Below, one piece after another: positions 1 to 6,158 of a stretch of DNA of 8,221 nt (its first letter is position 1; every line of letters starts with the position of its first letter). Under the pieces are notes generated by a model. The model ran no database searches, had not been told where the DNA came from, and saw only the letters and a list, made by a program, of their open reading frames with translations. The stretch is from Bacillota bacterium (GTDB taxonomy: Bacteria; Bacillota; Clostridia; Christensenellales; Aristaeellaceae). The position numbers and the translations under genes are program-made. Location: assembly GCA_023435435.1 (NCBI GenBank), contig JAEYRW010000067.1:1-8221 (forward strand), given 5' to 3'.

Positions 1-222
1 TCCGGGCTTGGGCAGGCCCTCGGCTGTTGCCGTCGCGATGCCGGGGATCGCGGCGGGGCGGGTGAATACAGCCGCTTTTTCCAGCTCGATTTCTTTCGTG
101 AACGAGGCGTTGGGACCGGGCGTCAAAAGTGACCACCGGCAGGGAATGCGCGCGCCGCGCACGCCGTCCGCAACCAAAAGTTGAGGTGACGCGGCCCGGG
201 GCCGGTAGCGGAACGGCCTTAT
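1..222. other. left edge: unassigned, possibly the end or start of a gene
   Basis: Three frames are open here and I cannot choose between them. Plus frame 1 runs from the edge to a TGA at 130-132 (43 residues, Cys/Arg-rich). Plus frame 2 runs to a TGA at 182-184 (60 residues, Ala/Ser-rich, with GC-rich third positions). The minus frame is open from 222 to the left edge, with no good SD before its possible TTG or GTG starts near 177, 162 and 126; its residues around 1-129 (for example FTKEIELEKAAVF) look protein-like and its third positions are also GC-rich. No frame matches a family I recognise. If a plus frame is real, a gene ends here before the regulator; if the minus frame is real, a divergent gene starts here. 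The GC-rich self-complementary stretch at 192-204 lacks a T tract, so it is not a clear terminator. Confidence 0.3.
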
Positions 223-261
223 TTATGATAAACTGTTTCTATCTAAAGAGGGGTGACGAAA
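218..261 (+). promoter_or_regulatory. AT-rich leader of the Xre gene: possible -10 and strong SD
   Basis: An AT-rich island stands out in GC-rich surroundings. TATGAT at 224-229 resembles a sigma-A -10 box, but no good -35 hexamer lies 16-18 bases upstream (around 200-207 is GC-rich), so the promoter is tentative. The run AAAGAGGGGTGA at 245-256 matches the 3' end of 16S rRNA well and ends 5 bases before the TTG at 262. The GTG at 253-255 lies inside this SD match, so it is unlikely to be the start. If TATGAT is the -10, the 5' leader would be only about 25 bases. Confidence 0.45.
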
Positions 262-1008
262 TTGAACATCGAGATTGCAAACCGTCTGACGGCGTTGCGC
301 GAGCGGGACGGACTGAGCCGGGAAACGTTGGCAGAGCGGCTGGGCGTCGATTGCGAGGTCGTATCGAAGTGGGAGAGCGCGGAGGCTTCCCCCGATCCGG
401 ATCAGCTGATGGCCCTCGCTAAGCTCTATCAGGTGTCGCTGGACGAACTTCTGAAGCCCGATTCGGGCGAGGACGCACCCGAACCGGAGGACGGGAACGA
501 AGAGGAAGGCGAGACGCAGGACGAAGCGCGGCACGGCGGGACGTGGCGGTTTGAAAAACCGGACGGGCGGCTTGACCTTGTAAAGTTCCCCTATCCGGTG
601 GTCGTCACGCTGGCTTACCTTCTGATCGGGTTTCTGTTCAATCTGTGGCATCCGGGCTGGCTGTTGTTCATGACGATTCCGGTGTACTACACCGCCATCA
701 GCCCCAAGGGCGGATTCGACCTGAACCGCGTCCCCTATCCGTTGCTCGTATCCATCCTCTATCTGGTCGCCGGGTTCGCCGTGAACTTCTGGCATCCCGG
801 GTGGCTGGTATTTTTGACGATTCCGCTGTACTACACGCTGGCGGGACGGGTAATCCGCGAAAAGCTGAACCGGGTGCTGGTGGAATTGATGCTGGTGGGC
901 ATCATCTACCTGATCGGCACAGCCCTTGGACACTGGTTCCAGCTGTGGCTGCTGATCCCCGCGCTGGCGTTCATCGCCGTCGTGGCCCTGCGGGACCGAA
1001 AGCGCTGA
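262..1008 (+). CDS. Xre-family HTH regulator with repeat-built C-terminal membrane domain
   Basis: Likely a membrane-tethered DNA-binding regulator; its target and signal are unknown. Residues about 3-61 form an Xre/Cro-C1 HTH domain (LSRETLAERLGV, then VVSKWE, then the LAKLYQVSLDELL ending common in this family). Residues 66-90 are an acidic, probably flexible linker. From about 110 to 241 the protein is hydrophobic with short polar breaks, consistent with several membrane helices. This part holds two clear copies of a unit (110-144 and 158-192, 48 residues apart), each with PYP, YL..GF, a WHPGW core, TIP and YYT. A weaker third copy lies at about 211-243. I chose TTG at 262 (248 aa) because the SD is spaced correctly for it; a GTG three codons earlier sits within the SD. 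The gene is alone on its strand and ends at a terminator shared with the converging araB. Xre proteins with hydrophobic tails are common in Firmicutes. The HTH is certain; autoregulation or regulation of neighbours is not shown. Confidence 0.85.
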   Translation: MNIEIANRLTALRERDGLSRETLAERLGVDCEVVSKWESAEASPDPDQLMALAKLYQVSLDELLKPDSGEDAPEPEDGNEEEGETQDEARHGGTWRFEKPDGRLDLVKFPYPVVVTLAYLLIGFLFNLWHPGWLLFMTIPVYYTAISPKGGFDLNRVPYPLLVSILYLVAGFAVNFWHPGWLVFLTIPLYYTLAGRVIREKLNRVLVELMLVGIIYLIGTALGHWFQLWLLIPALAFIAVVALRDRKR

Positions 1009-1014
1009 AAAATT

Positions 1015-1055
1015 CCCCATTCGCCGGCAATCCCGCTGACGAATGGGGTTTTTTT
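1015..1055. terminator. bidirectional intrinsic terminator between converging genes
   Basis: A perfect 9-bp stem, CCCCATTCG (1015-1023) with CGAATGGGG (1040-1048), encloses a 16-base loop and is followed by seven T at 1049-1055, a textbook Rho-independent terminator for the plus-strand Xre gene. In the other direction the same stem is followed by AATTTTT (from the A-rich 1008-1014), so it can also end the minus-strand yhhN-araB transcript, whose stop codon is about 40 bases away. Confidence 0.9.
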
Positions 1056-1093
1056 GTGAGACGGATGTGCTGTTGTGGCTGCGGAAAGGCGGA

Positions 1094-2752
1094 TCAGCCT
1101 CTCGCACCGTCCCGGATGGCGCGCAGGCGCTTCATGGCGTCCGAACCGCCCCGGCCGAAGTGGTCGTGCAGGCGCAGGTATTCGCGGTAGAGTTCGTCGT
1201 ATATCTTCGCGCTGTCCGGGTCGGGACGGTACGAAACCGCGTCCACGCCGCCCATTTCCCGGGCGGCGTCTTCGATGGTGGCGTAGCCGCCGCCCTTCTC
1301 CCCCGCCGCCACCGCGCCGAACATGGCCGCGCCCAGCGCCGGGGCCTGGGTCGAGCGGACAACCTTGATTTCGCGGTTCAGAACGTCCGCGTAGATCCGC
1401 ATGAGGAAGGGGTTTTTCTTGGCAATGCCGCCGCAGGCCGCCAGCTCTTTCACGGGGACCGTGCTTTGCGCGAACGCGTCCAGAATGGCGCGCGCGCCGA
1501 AGGCGGTGGATTCGATGAGCGCGCGGTAAATTTCCTCCGGCTTCGTGGCGAGGGTGAGGCCGAGGATCATGGCCGAAAGATCGGCATCCACCAGCACGGA
1601 GCGGTTTCCGTTGAGCCAGTCGAGGGCGAGAAGCCCGCTCTCCCCGGGACGCAGCCGCGCGGCGCGGGCGGTGAGGAATGCGTGCAGGTCGCCGCCCGCT
1701 TCCCGGGCGTACTTTTCCGGGACGCAGTTTTCCACGAACCAGTTGAAGCCATCTCCCACGCAGCTCTGGCCCGCCTCGAATCCCACGAGGCCGGGCACCA
1801 CGCCGTCCGGCACCGCGCCGCAGATGCCGGGCACGGGCCGCGCCGCGTCCGCCAGCATGATGTCGCAGGTGGATGTGCCCAGGATCATCAGCATGCGGCC
1901 CGCCGTCACAGCGCCCGCGGCGGGCACGGACACGTGGGCGTCGATGTTCGCCACCGAAACCGCCGTGCCGGGCGGAAGCCCGGTCAACGCCGCGCCCGCG
2001 GCGCTGAGCGTACCTGCCCGCGCGCCGGGCGGATGCAGCGCGCCGGGCAGCTTTTCCGCGCAGACGCGTTCCAGCGCGGGATCGAGGGCGCGCAGATAGG
2101 CCCGGGACGGGTAACCCTCCGTGGGGCTCCAGAGCGCCTTGTAGCCGGCGATGGAAGCGCTTTTCGCTTCCCGGCCGGTAAGCCGGGAGACGATCCAGTC
2201 CCCCGCCTCGACAAAGCGGTCCGCGGCCTTATAAACCTCCGGCGCGCGGCGGAGAACTTCCCAGATTTTGGGCAGCGTCCATTCGGATGAAATCCTGCCG
2301 CCGTAGCGCGGAAGGAAGGGCTCGCTTCGTTCCGCCGCCACGCGGGTCATCTCATTGGCCTCCGCCTGGGCGCCGTGGTGCTTCCAGAGCTTCACCCACG
2401 CGTGAGGGTTGCGGGCAAATTCCGCCCTCAGGCAGAGGGGCGTGCCCGCCGCGTCCACGGGAATGAGCGTCGAGGCGGTAAAATCGACGCCCACGCCCAC
2501 CACGTCCCCGGGCCGGACGCCGGAATTTTGGAGTGCCCCGGGTACGACGGTTTTCAGGCATTCCAAATAATCGCCGGGATGCTGCAGCGCCCAGCCGGGC
2601 GCGAGCTTTTCGCCCGTGGGAAGCGCGGAATCGAGAACGGCGTGGGGATAGTCCATGGTCGCGGTTCCCATCTCCCGCCCGGTGCCGATTTCGGCCACCA
2701 GCGCGCGCGCGGAAAGCGTGCCAAAGTCGACGCCGACGGCGTACTTTGCCAT
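1094..2752 (-). CDS. araB: ribulokinase (FGGY carbohydrate kinase)
   Basis: Predicted to phosphorylate L-ribulose with ATP to L-ribulose 5-phosphate, the second step of bacterial L-arabinose use, in the cytoplasm. The protein is 552 aa, close to the usual 550-570 of AraB. It has the N-terminal FGGY phosphate-binding segment VGVDFGTLSAR (6-16), the ribulokinase-type VGVDFTASTLIPVD (87-100) and LWKHHGAQAEA (122-132). NIDAHVSVPAAG (269-280) carries Asp271, the likely catalytic base. The C-terminal ATPase half has GTSTCDIM (292-299), IESTAFGAR (413-421) and ACGGIAKKNPFL (439-450). The start is ATG at 2752, six bases after AGGAGG; a GTG at 2779 would add nine residues without a better SD. It lies 10 bases downstream of yhhN and is surely co-transcribed. 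araA, araD, transporters and an AraR-type regulator are absent nearby. The LWKHH and DFTA.T motifs favour ribulokinase over xylulokinase or other FGGY members, but another ketopentose substrate remains possible. Confidence 0.92.
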   Translation of the reverse strand: MAKYAVGVDFGTLSARALVAEIGTGREMGTATMDYPHAVLDSALPTGEKLAPGWALQHPGDYLECLKTVVPGALQNSGVRPGDVVGVGVDFTASTLIPVDAAGTPLCLRAEFARNPHAWVKLWKHHGAQAEANEMTRVAAERSEPFLPRYGGRISSEWTLPKIWEVLRRAPEVYKAADRFVEAGDWIVSRLTGREAKSASIAGYKALWSPTEGYPSRAYLRALDPALERVCAEKLPGALHPPGARAGTLSAAGAALTGLPPGTAVSVANIDAHVSVPAAGAVTAGRMLMILGTSTCDIMLADAARPVPGICGAVPDGVVPGLVGFEAGQSCVGDGFNWFVENCVPEKYAREAGGDLHAFLTARAARLRPGESGLLALDWLNGNRSVLVDADLSAMILGLTLATKPEEIYRALIESTAFGARAILDAFAQSTVPVKELAACGGIAKKNPFLMRIYADVLNREIKVVRSTQAPALGAAMFGAVAAGEKGGGYATIEDAAREMGGVDAVSYRPDPDSAKIYDELYREYLRLHDHFGRGGSDAMKRLRAIRDGARG

Positions 2753-2765
2753 GGAAGGCCTCCTA
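2753..2765 (-). promoter_or_regulatory. araB SD fused to the yhhN stop codon
   Basis: On the minus strand the yhhN stop TAG forms the first three bases of TAGGAGG, the SD of araB, followed by CCTTCC and the araB ATG. Ribosomes ending on yhhN therefore sit on the araB SD, suggesting coupled translation. It also fixes the araB start at 2752. Confidence 0.8.
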
Positions 2766-3380
2766 TCGAATGACAGCACTCATTGAAATCAGGACATGAC
2801 AGAGATAATACGCGGGCAAGAGCAGCTTGTCCGCCGCCTTGTTGCCGCCGAAATCGCTCTCGCCGATCATGGTATCCGAGACGAGGATGGCGGCGATGCC
2901 CGCGCTATAGAGAACGCGCTCCCAGACCGGCGCGTCCATGGACAGGGCGAAGTAGAGGCTCAAAATGCTCACGATCATATAGAGAAGCACGGGGATTTTG
3001 AGGCCCGCCTCCACCCGCGGCATGAGCCGGACAAACAGATAGACCGCGTAGCCCGCAAGCAGAACCAGTGCAACCGCGAGGGCGGGAAGATTGTACGAAA
3101 AGCGCGAAAACGTATACCATGCGAACAGACAGTGCGCCGCGAAAAAGCCCATCACGCCGTAGAGGAACATGTTGTCCCCCGCTTTCTGGTGCGCCAGACA
3201 CCAATCCGCCACAATGGAGACGAGCAGCCCCGCGATGAGCGGCACCTTTCCGGGCACGCCGCCCGACGCGCCTACCGCCAGCGCGCACAAAAGCGTCGTC
3301 AGCGCGCTGAAGAGATACTTCCCCAGCGAACATCTGAGAACGGCGCATAAAACCGCCGCGAACAGCGCGACATATGCCAT
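2763..3380 (-). CDS. yhhN: YhhN family membrane protein (lysoplasmalogenase-like)
   Basis: A 205-aa, very hydrophobic protein with about seven or eight membrane helices and almost no soluble part, the pattern of the YhhN/TMEM86 family. Family members include lysoplasmalogenases, which cleave the vinyl ether bond of lysoplasmalogens to give an aldehyde and a glycerophospho head group; many bacterial members are untested. Matching features are the buried acidic and polar residues in helices: GLLVSIVADWCLAHQ (51-65, Asp59), FFAAHCLF (79-86, His83), ILVSDTMIGES (166-175, Asp169) and the terminal LPAYYLCHVLIS (188-199). The start is ATG at 3380: GGAGGTG lies seven bases upstream and the hydrophobic first helix begins at once. 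The frame stays open to 3599, but that extension lies in repeat sequence and is not coding. The gene leads a two-gene unit with araB; no metabolic link is obvious. Plasmalogens occur in many anaerobic clostridia, so the predicted activity is plausible but inferred. Confidence 0.85.
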   Translation of the reverse strand: MAYVALFAAVLCAVLRCSLGKYLFSALTTLLCALAVGASGGVPGKVPLIAGLLVSIVADWCLAHQKAGDNMFLYGVMGFFAAHCLFAWYTFSRFSYNLPALAVALVLLAGYAVYLFVRLMPRVEAGLKIPVLLYMIVSILSLYFALSMDAPVWERVLYSAGIAAILVSDTMIGESDFGGNKAADKLLLPAYYLCHVLISMSAVIR

Positions 3381-3414
3381 GGCAAACACCTCCGATGGGG
3401 GGACGAGGGAGAAC

Positions 3415-3720
3415 GGCGGGGGCGCTGCCCTCGCGAATCCCATACTGTTTGTTGGAAAATCTAATTTGTCCGTCGGCAACGCGGAGGCCCAACCTTCCCA
3501 CACGCCGGGCCTGCGTATCAGAAACCCGCGCGGCTGGGGAGAGGACCAAGAGGCAGGCGGGGCGTGACCCGTATCCCCTCGGATTTCCCCCTTATGCAAT
3601 CTCGGTCGCGCGGGGCTTGGGCCTCCGCGATCCGACGGAAGGGAGTTGTTTTCTCCACCCGATTATGGGGATTCCAAAGGGACTGAGTCCCTTGGGCGGG
3701 GGTGCGGGGGCGGCGCCCCC
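3415..3720. repeat. large imperfect inverted repeat filling the yhhN-tsaC gap
   Basis: This 344-base gap (3381-3724) has no credible gene. It holds an inverted repeat whose matching parts share one centre near 3554. The inner arms are 3470-3492 and 3617-3638: both contain CCGTCGG, then 2-3 differing bases, then CGCGGAGGCCCAA. The outer arms are 3428-3444 (CCCT, three bases, GAATCCCATA) and 3664-3681, whose complement reads CCCT, three bases, GAATCCCCATA. Beyond these, each side ends in a G/C-rich hairpin of the form GGGGGCG-C(T/C)-GCCCC next to the flanking gene. The centre (about 3500-3610) shows no similarity between sides. The structure fits two divergent copies of a dispersed intergenic repeat facing each other, or one MITE-like element. 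There is no transposase. I see no convincing promoter for yhhN in it, although one must lie here or further upstream. Confidence 0.7.
3674..3720 (-). terminator. double hairpin after tsaC, possible end of the infB operon
   Basis: Five bases past the tsaC stop the minus-strand transcript meets GGGGGC-GCC-GCCCCC (3720-3706), then a second hairpin in which CCAA(A)GGGAC (3674-3683) pairs with GTCCCTTGG (3687-3695) around a TGA/TCA loop. No run of T follows, so this is not a classical intrinsic terminator; it could protect the 3' end or slow polymerase. It forms the outer end of the inverted repeat element and has the look of a repeated intergenic hairpin. Confidence 0.45.
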
Positions 3721-3724
3721 GTCG

Positions 3725-4750
3725 TCATCCCACCGTCACCAGGTTGAACCCCGCTGCGCGGCCGAGGCGGTTCATGACGGCGAGGCCGATGCCGGACGGG
3801 TCGACGGCTTCCGAGAGGATGACGGCCGCGCCGTGGGCGTCGGCCTCGCGCAGGGCCTCGAAGAGCCGGTTCGCGGCCTCCGCCGCGTCGGCGCCGAGGG
3901 AGATGGTTTGGCGGTTTCCGTACAGGGGCAGGTGCTCTTCCAGGGCGAGGATGAGCGCGGGCGCGGCGCACGCGTCGTAGCGGACGCGGATGGCGGCGGC
4001 GACGGCGGCGGGATCGCCCTCGAAGATGGTCACGGAGCCGTTGGGGGCATAGTGGCGGTACTTCATGCCCGGCGAGCGGGGCTTTTCCCCGTCCCGCAAA
4101 GGGCGCATGACGCTTTCATCCACGTCCACGGCACCCGCCACCGCGGCGATCATCTCGGGCGTTACGCCGCCGGGACGCAGGACGCGCGGGACTTCGCCCG
4201 TCACGTCCAGAACCGTGGACTCGAGACCCACGTCGCAGGGGCCACCGTCGAGAATCAGGGGAATCCTGCCATCCATGTCCTCGCGCACGTGCCCCGCGGT
4301 GGTGGGACTGGGCCTGCCGGAGCGGTTGGCGCTGGGCGCCGCGATGGGCCGCCCGGATTTTTCGATGAGCATGCGCGCCCACTTGTTCGCGGGCATGCGG
4401 ATGCCCACAGTGTCGAGCCCCGCCGTCACGCAGTCGGGAATCCGCTCAGCGCGCGGAAAGAGCATGGTCAGGGGACCCGGCCAGAACGCGTTCGCCAGCC
4501 GAAGCGCCGTTTCAGAGGGTGCGGAAGCGGCCAGAGGCCGCAGCGCGTTGATGTCCGCGATGTGCACGATGAGCGGGTTGTCGCCCGGACGCCCCTTGGC
4601 GGCGAAGATCTTCATCACCGCCCGGGGATTGAGCGCGTCCGCGCCGAGTCCGTACACCGTCTCGGTGGGAAAGCCCACCACTTCGCCTTTGCGAATCAAG
4701 TCCGCCGCATGCGCGACGGACGCTTCCGAACAGATTTCGACGGCTGTCAT
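3725..4750 (-). CDS. tsaC: L-threonylcarbamoyladenylate synthase, Sua5/YwlC type
   Basis: Makes threonylcarbamoyl-AMP from threonine, bicarbonate and ATP, the first step of the universal t6A37 modification of tRNAs that read ANN codons; TsaB/TsaD/TsaE then transfer it. At 341 aa this is the long two-domain Sua5/YwlC form (B. subtilis YwlC is about 346), not the short TsaC of E. coli. The YrdC domain (about 10-200) has PTETVYGLGADA (28-39), KGRPGDNPL (52-60), AAPSANRSGRPSPT (137-150) and GLESTV (175-180). LRPGGVT (191-197) leads into the linker with SPGMKYRHYAP (226-236), known to cover the active site, and residues 238-341 form the Sua5 domain. Its ATG overlaps the nrnA stop as ATGA, with only a weak SD (GGAACGG), so translation is probably coupled to nrnA. 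The frame is open 61 codons further upstream, but that part is an Arg-rich shadow of nrnA. It appears to be the last gene of the infB operon. Confidence 0.95.
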   Translation of the reverse strand: MTAVEICSEASVAHAADLIRKGEVVGFPTETVYGLGADALNPRAVMKIFAAKGRPGDNPLIVHIADINALRPLAASAPSETALRLANAFWPGPLTMLFPRAERIPDCVTAGLDTVGIRMPANKWARMLIEKSGRPIAAPSANRSGRPSPTTAGHVREDMDGRIPLILDGGPCDVGLESTVLDVTGEVPRVLRPGGVTPEMIAAVAGAVDVDESVMRPLRDGEKPRSPGMKYRHYAPNGSVTIFEGDPAAVAAAIRVRYDACAAPALILALEEHLPLYGNRQTISLGADAAEAANRLFEALREADAHGAAVILSEAVDPSGIGLAVMNRLGRAAGFNLVTVG

Positions 4751-5739
4751 TTTTCCGTTCCGGCGGTCATTCCGGCTTCGTAGGCCGCGAGGGCCTCGCA
4801 GGTCTTGTCGAGGACGGCCTTCATGGCCTCGTCCATGGGCATGGGGATGTTTGCCCCCGCCGCCGCGTCGTGCCCGCCGCCGCCAAAGAAGGCGGCCAGC
4901 TCCGCCACGTTCATGCCGCAGGCCGCGCGCCACGAAATTTTGGTGTTGTCGGACTGTTCCTCAAAGTAAACGCCCACCATCACACCCGCCACCTCATTGA
5001 GGTAGTTGGAGATGTTCCCGGCGTCCTCGAGGGTCGCGCCGGTCCTCGCGAGCATTTCATTGTTGACGAAGGAATAGGCAATCTTGCCTTCGCACCGGGT
5101 TTTGATCCGCGTGAGGGCCTCGCCCAAGAGCATTGTGCGCGCAAGGGAGCGCGTGCGGAACGCCTTTTTTGTGAGCGAACCGACCTGTGCGCCCGCTTCC
5201 ACGCATTCGGCGGCGGCGCGAAACGCCCGGGCGTCGGTGCTCTTGTAATTGAAATTTCCGGTGTCCGTGGCAAGGGCCACAAACACATTGGCCGCGATGT
5301 CCGGATCGACCTCGACGCCCAGCGCCCGGGTGAAATCGAGGGCCAGTTCGCCGGTGGACGCGCGTGTGCCGTCGACGTAATACGCGTCGCCGAAGCCTTC
5401 GTTGGTCTCGTGGTGGTCCATGGACGCCTTGAATTTGCAGCCATCGAAGAGCGCGCGGGCCGCGCCCATTCTGCGCGCCTCGGAGGTATCCACCGCGAAG
5501 GCGCATTGGGGCGCGAAGGGCAGCTTGTCCGGAAAGCACACGTTCCGCGCGTCGGGCAGGAAGAGGTAACTCTTCGGCACGCCGTCGGCGAGCACCGCGC
5601 AGGCGCGCTTGCCCAGCTTTTCAAAGGCCAGCTTCACCGCGATGGCGCTGCCCACCGCGTCCCCGTCGGGCGCGACGTGGGCGATGACCGCGATGTCGTC
5701 CTTGTCGGAAAACCAGCTCGCCAGCTCATTCATCGTCAT
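4747..5739 (-). CDS. nrnA: DHH/DHHA1 phosphoesterase, nanoRNase / pAp phosphatase
   Basis: Predicted cytoplasmic Mn-dependent phosphoesterase that degrades RNA oligomers of 2-5 nucleotides and dephosphorylates 3'-phosphoadenosine 5'-phosphate, replacing Orn and CysQ in Firmicutes. At 330 aa it is close to B. subtilis NrnA (313). The DHH domain shows HVAPDGDAVGS (21-31), AVDTSE (82-87), the signature MDHHETN (107-113) and ATDTGNF (157-163), which together supply the His/Asp metal ligands. The C-terminal DHHA1 domain has GGGGHDAAAGA (286-296), the substrate-binding glycine motif. All expected catalytic residues are present. The start is ATG at 5739, with GAGG nine bases upstream; it lies 14 bases inside rbfA. 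A second ATG two codons on is less well spaced. The rbfA-nrnA order is the usual Firmicutes arrangement; the next gene there is normally truB, but here it is tsaC. A related cyclic-di-AMP or pApA hydrolase role cannot be excluded. Confidence 0.93.
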   Translation of the reverse strand: MTMNELASWFSDKDDIAVIAHVAPDGDAVGSAIAVKLAFEKLGKRACAVLADGVPKSYLFLPDARNVCFPDKLPFAPQCAFAVDTSEARRMGAARALFDGCKFKASMDHHETNEGFGDAYYVDGTRASTGELALDFTRALGVEVDPDIAANVFVALATDTGNFNYKSTDARAFRAAAECVEAGAQVGSLTKKAFRTRSLARTMLLGEALTRIKTRCEGKIAYSFVNNEMLARTGATLEDAGNISNYLNEVAGVMVGVYFEEQSDNTKISWRAACGMNVAELAAFFGGGGHDAAAGANIPMPMDEAMKAVLDKTCEALAAYEAGMTAGTEK

Positions 5740-6088
5740 GCTTTGGTTCCTCTGTTTCCTTCAGAATGCGGTTGATGCGGTCCGCGTACTCGATGTTGGT
5801 GTCAAGCTCGAAGCTGACCTCCGGCACGGCGCGCAGTTCCACCGCGTGGCCCAGGGCGCGGCGAATGAAGCCGGACGCGCTCTTGAGGGCCTTCATCATC
5901 CCGGGCCGCTTGTCCTCCTCGAGGATGGACACGCGCACCTTGCAGTATTTGAGGTCGCGCGTCACATCGCAACGGGTGATGGACCATGTGCCGCCGATTC
6001 TGGGGTCGTTGAGATCCTCCCGGATGATCCGGTCGATCTCTCTGCGCACCTCTTCTGAAATGCGGTCGATTCGATCAAATGCGGGCAT
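5726..6088 (-). CDS. rbfA: ribosome-binding factor A
   Basis: A small 120-aa 30S assembly factor that binds free 30S subunits, helps mature the 5' end of 16S rRNA and supports cold adaptation. It has the expected start RIDRISEEVRREI (7-19), NDPRI (27-31), the KH-like core with ASG (71-73, matching the AxG helix kink of RbfA), and the terminal signature FELDTNIEYADRINRIL (93-109). The last ten residues are acidic and charged. I chose ATG at 6088 since AGGAGGG lies at optimal distance; an in-frame codon at 6106 would place the SD inside the gene. The 70-base space from infB holds a strong hairpin, while the 3' end overlaps nrnA by 14 bases. Length and motifs are standard, so the assignment is secure. 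Confidence 0.96.
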   Translation of the reverse strand: MPAFDRIDRISEEVRREIDRIIREDLNDPRIGGTWSITRCDVTRDLKYCKVRVSILEEDKRPGMMKALKSASGFIRRALGHAVELRAVPEVSFELDTNIEYADRINRILKETEEPKHDDE

Positions 6089-6100
6089 AATTCCCTCCTG

Positions 6101-6148
6101 AAACAAAAGTGGGGGCGCGCGGGGACATACCTCTCCCGCGCCGCCCCC
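6101..6148 (-). terminator. strong hairpin between infB and rbfA, possible partial terminator or mRNA processing site
   Basis: GGGGGCGCGCGGG (6111-6123) pairs with CCCGCGC (6135-6141) plus GCCCCC (6143-6148), a 13-bp stem with one bulged base (6142) and an 11-base loop. On the minus strand it follows the infB stop by about 10 bases, and after the stem comes ACTTTTGTTT before the rbfA SD. The T-rich tail is interrupted, so termination may be partial. It could reduce rbfA-nrnA-tsaC transcription relative to infB or protect the infB 3' end. No promoter for rbfA is visible in the remaining space. Confidence 0.5.
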
Positions 6149-6158
6149 TTTCGGCGAT

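Noticed and set aside
223..1107. A 294-residue minus-strand open frame opposite the Xre gene
   Set aside because: Gln/Arg/His-rich shadow of a gene with a clear HTH and membrane helices; it also crosses the terminator.
1043..2290. A 415-residue plus-strand open frame beginning inside the terminator
   Set aside because: Antisense to araB, with Arg/Ala/His-rich composition typical of GC-rich shadow frames and no recognisable domain.
3441..3492. Possible promoter for yhhN-araB (TTGCCG or TTGGGC with TAGATT)
   Set aside because: Spacings of 10 and 23 bases are unsuitable for sigma-A; no acceptable pair was found, so no promoter was called.
3381..3599. Extension of yhhN by 73 residues upstream
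   Set aside because: It runs through the inverted repeat, while ATG at 3380 has a strong SD and starts directly at the first membrane helix.
3470..3638. Short repeated blocks considered as a CRISPR array or phage attachment site
   Set aside because: There are only two arms, in inverted orientation, with no regular spacers and no cas, integrase or tRNA gene nearby.
3374..4783. A 469-residue plus-strand open frame
   Set aside because: It lies antisense to tsaC and the intergenic repeat, is rich in Arg/Gly/His, and has no SD or family motifs; tsaC on the other strand is certain.
4751..4933. Extension of tsaC by 61 residues upstream
   Set aside because: Arg/Gly-rich shadow of nrnA; ATG at 4750 overlapping the nrnA stop gives the normal YwlC length.
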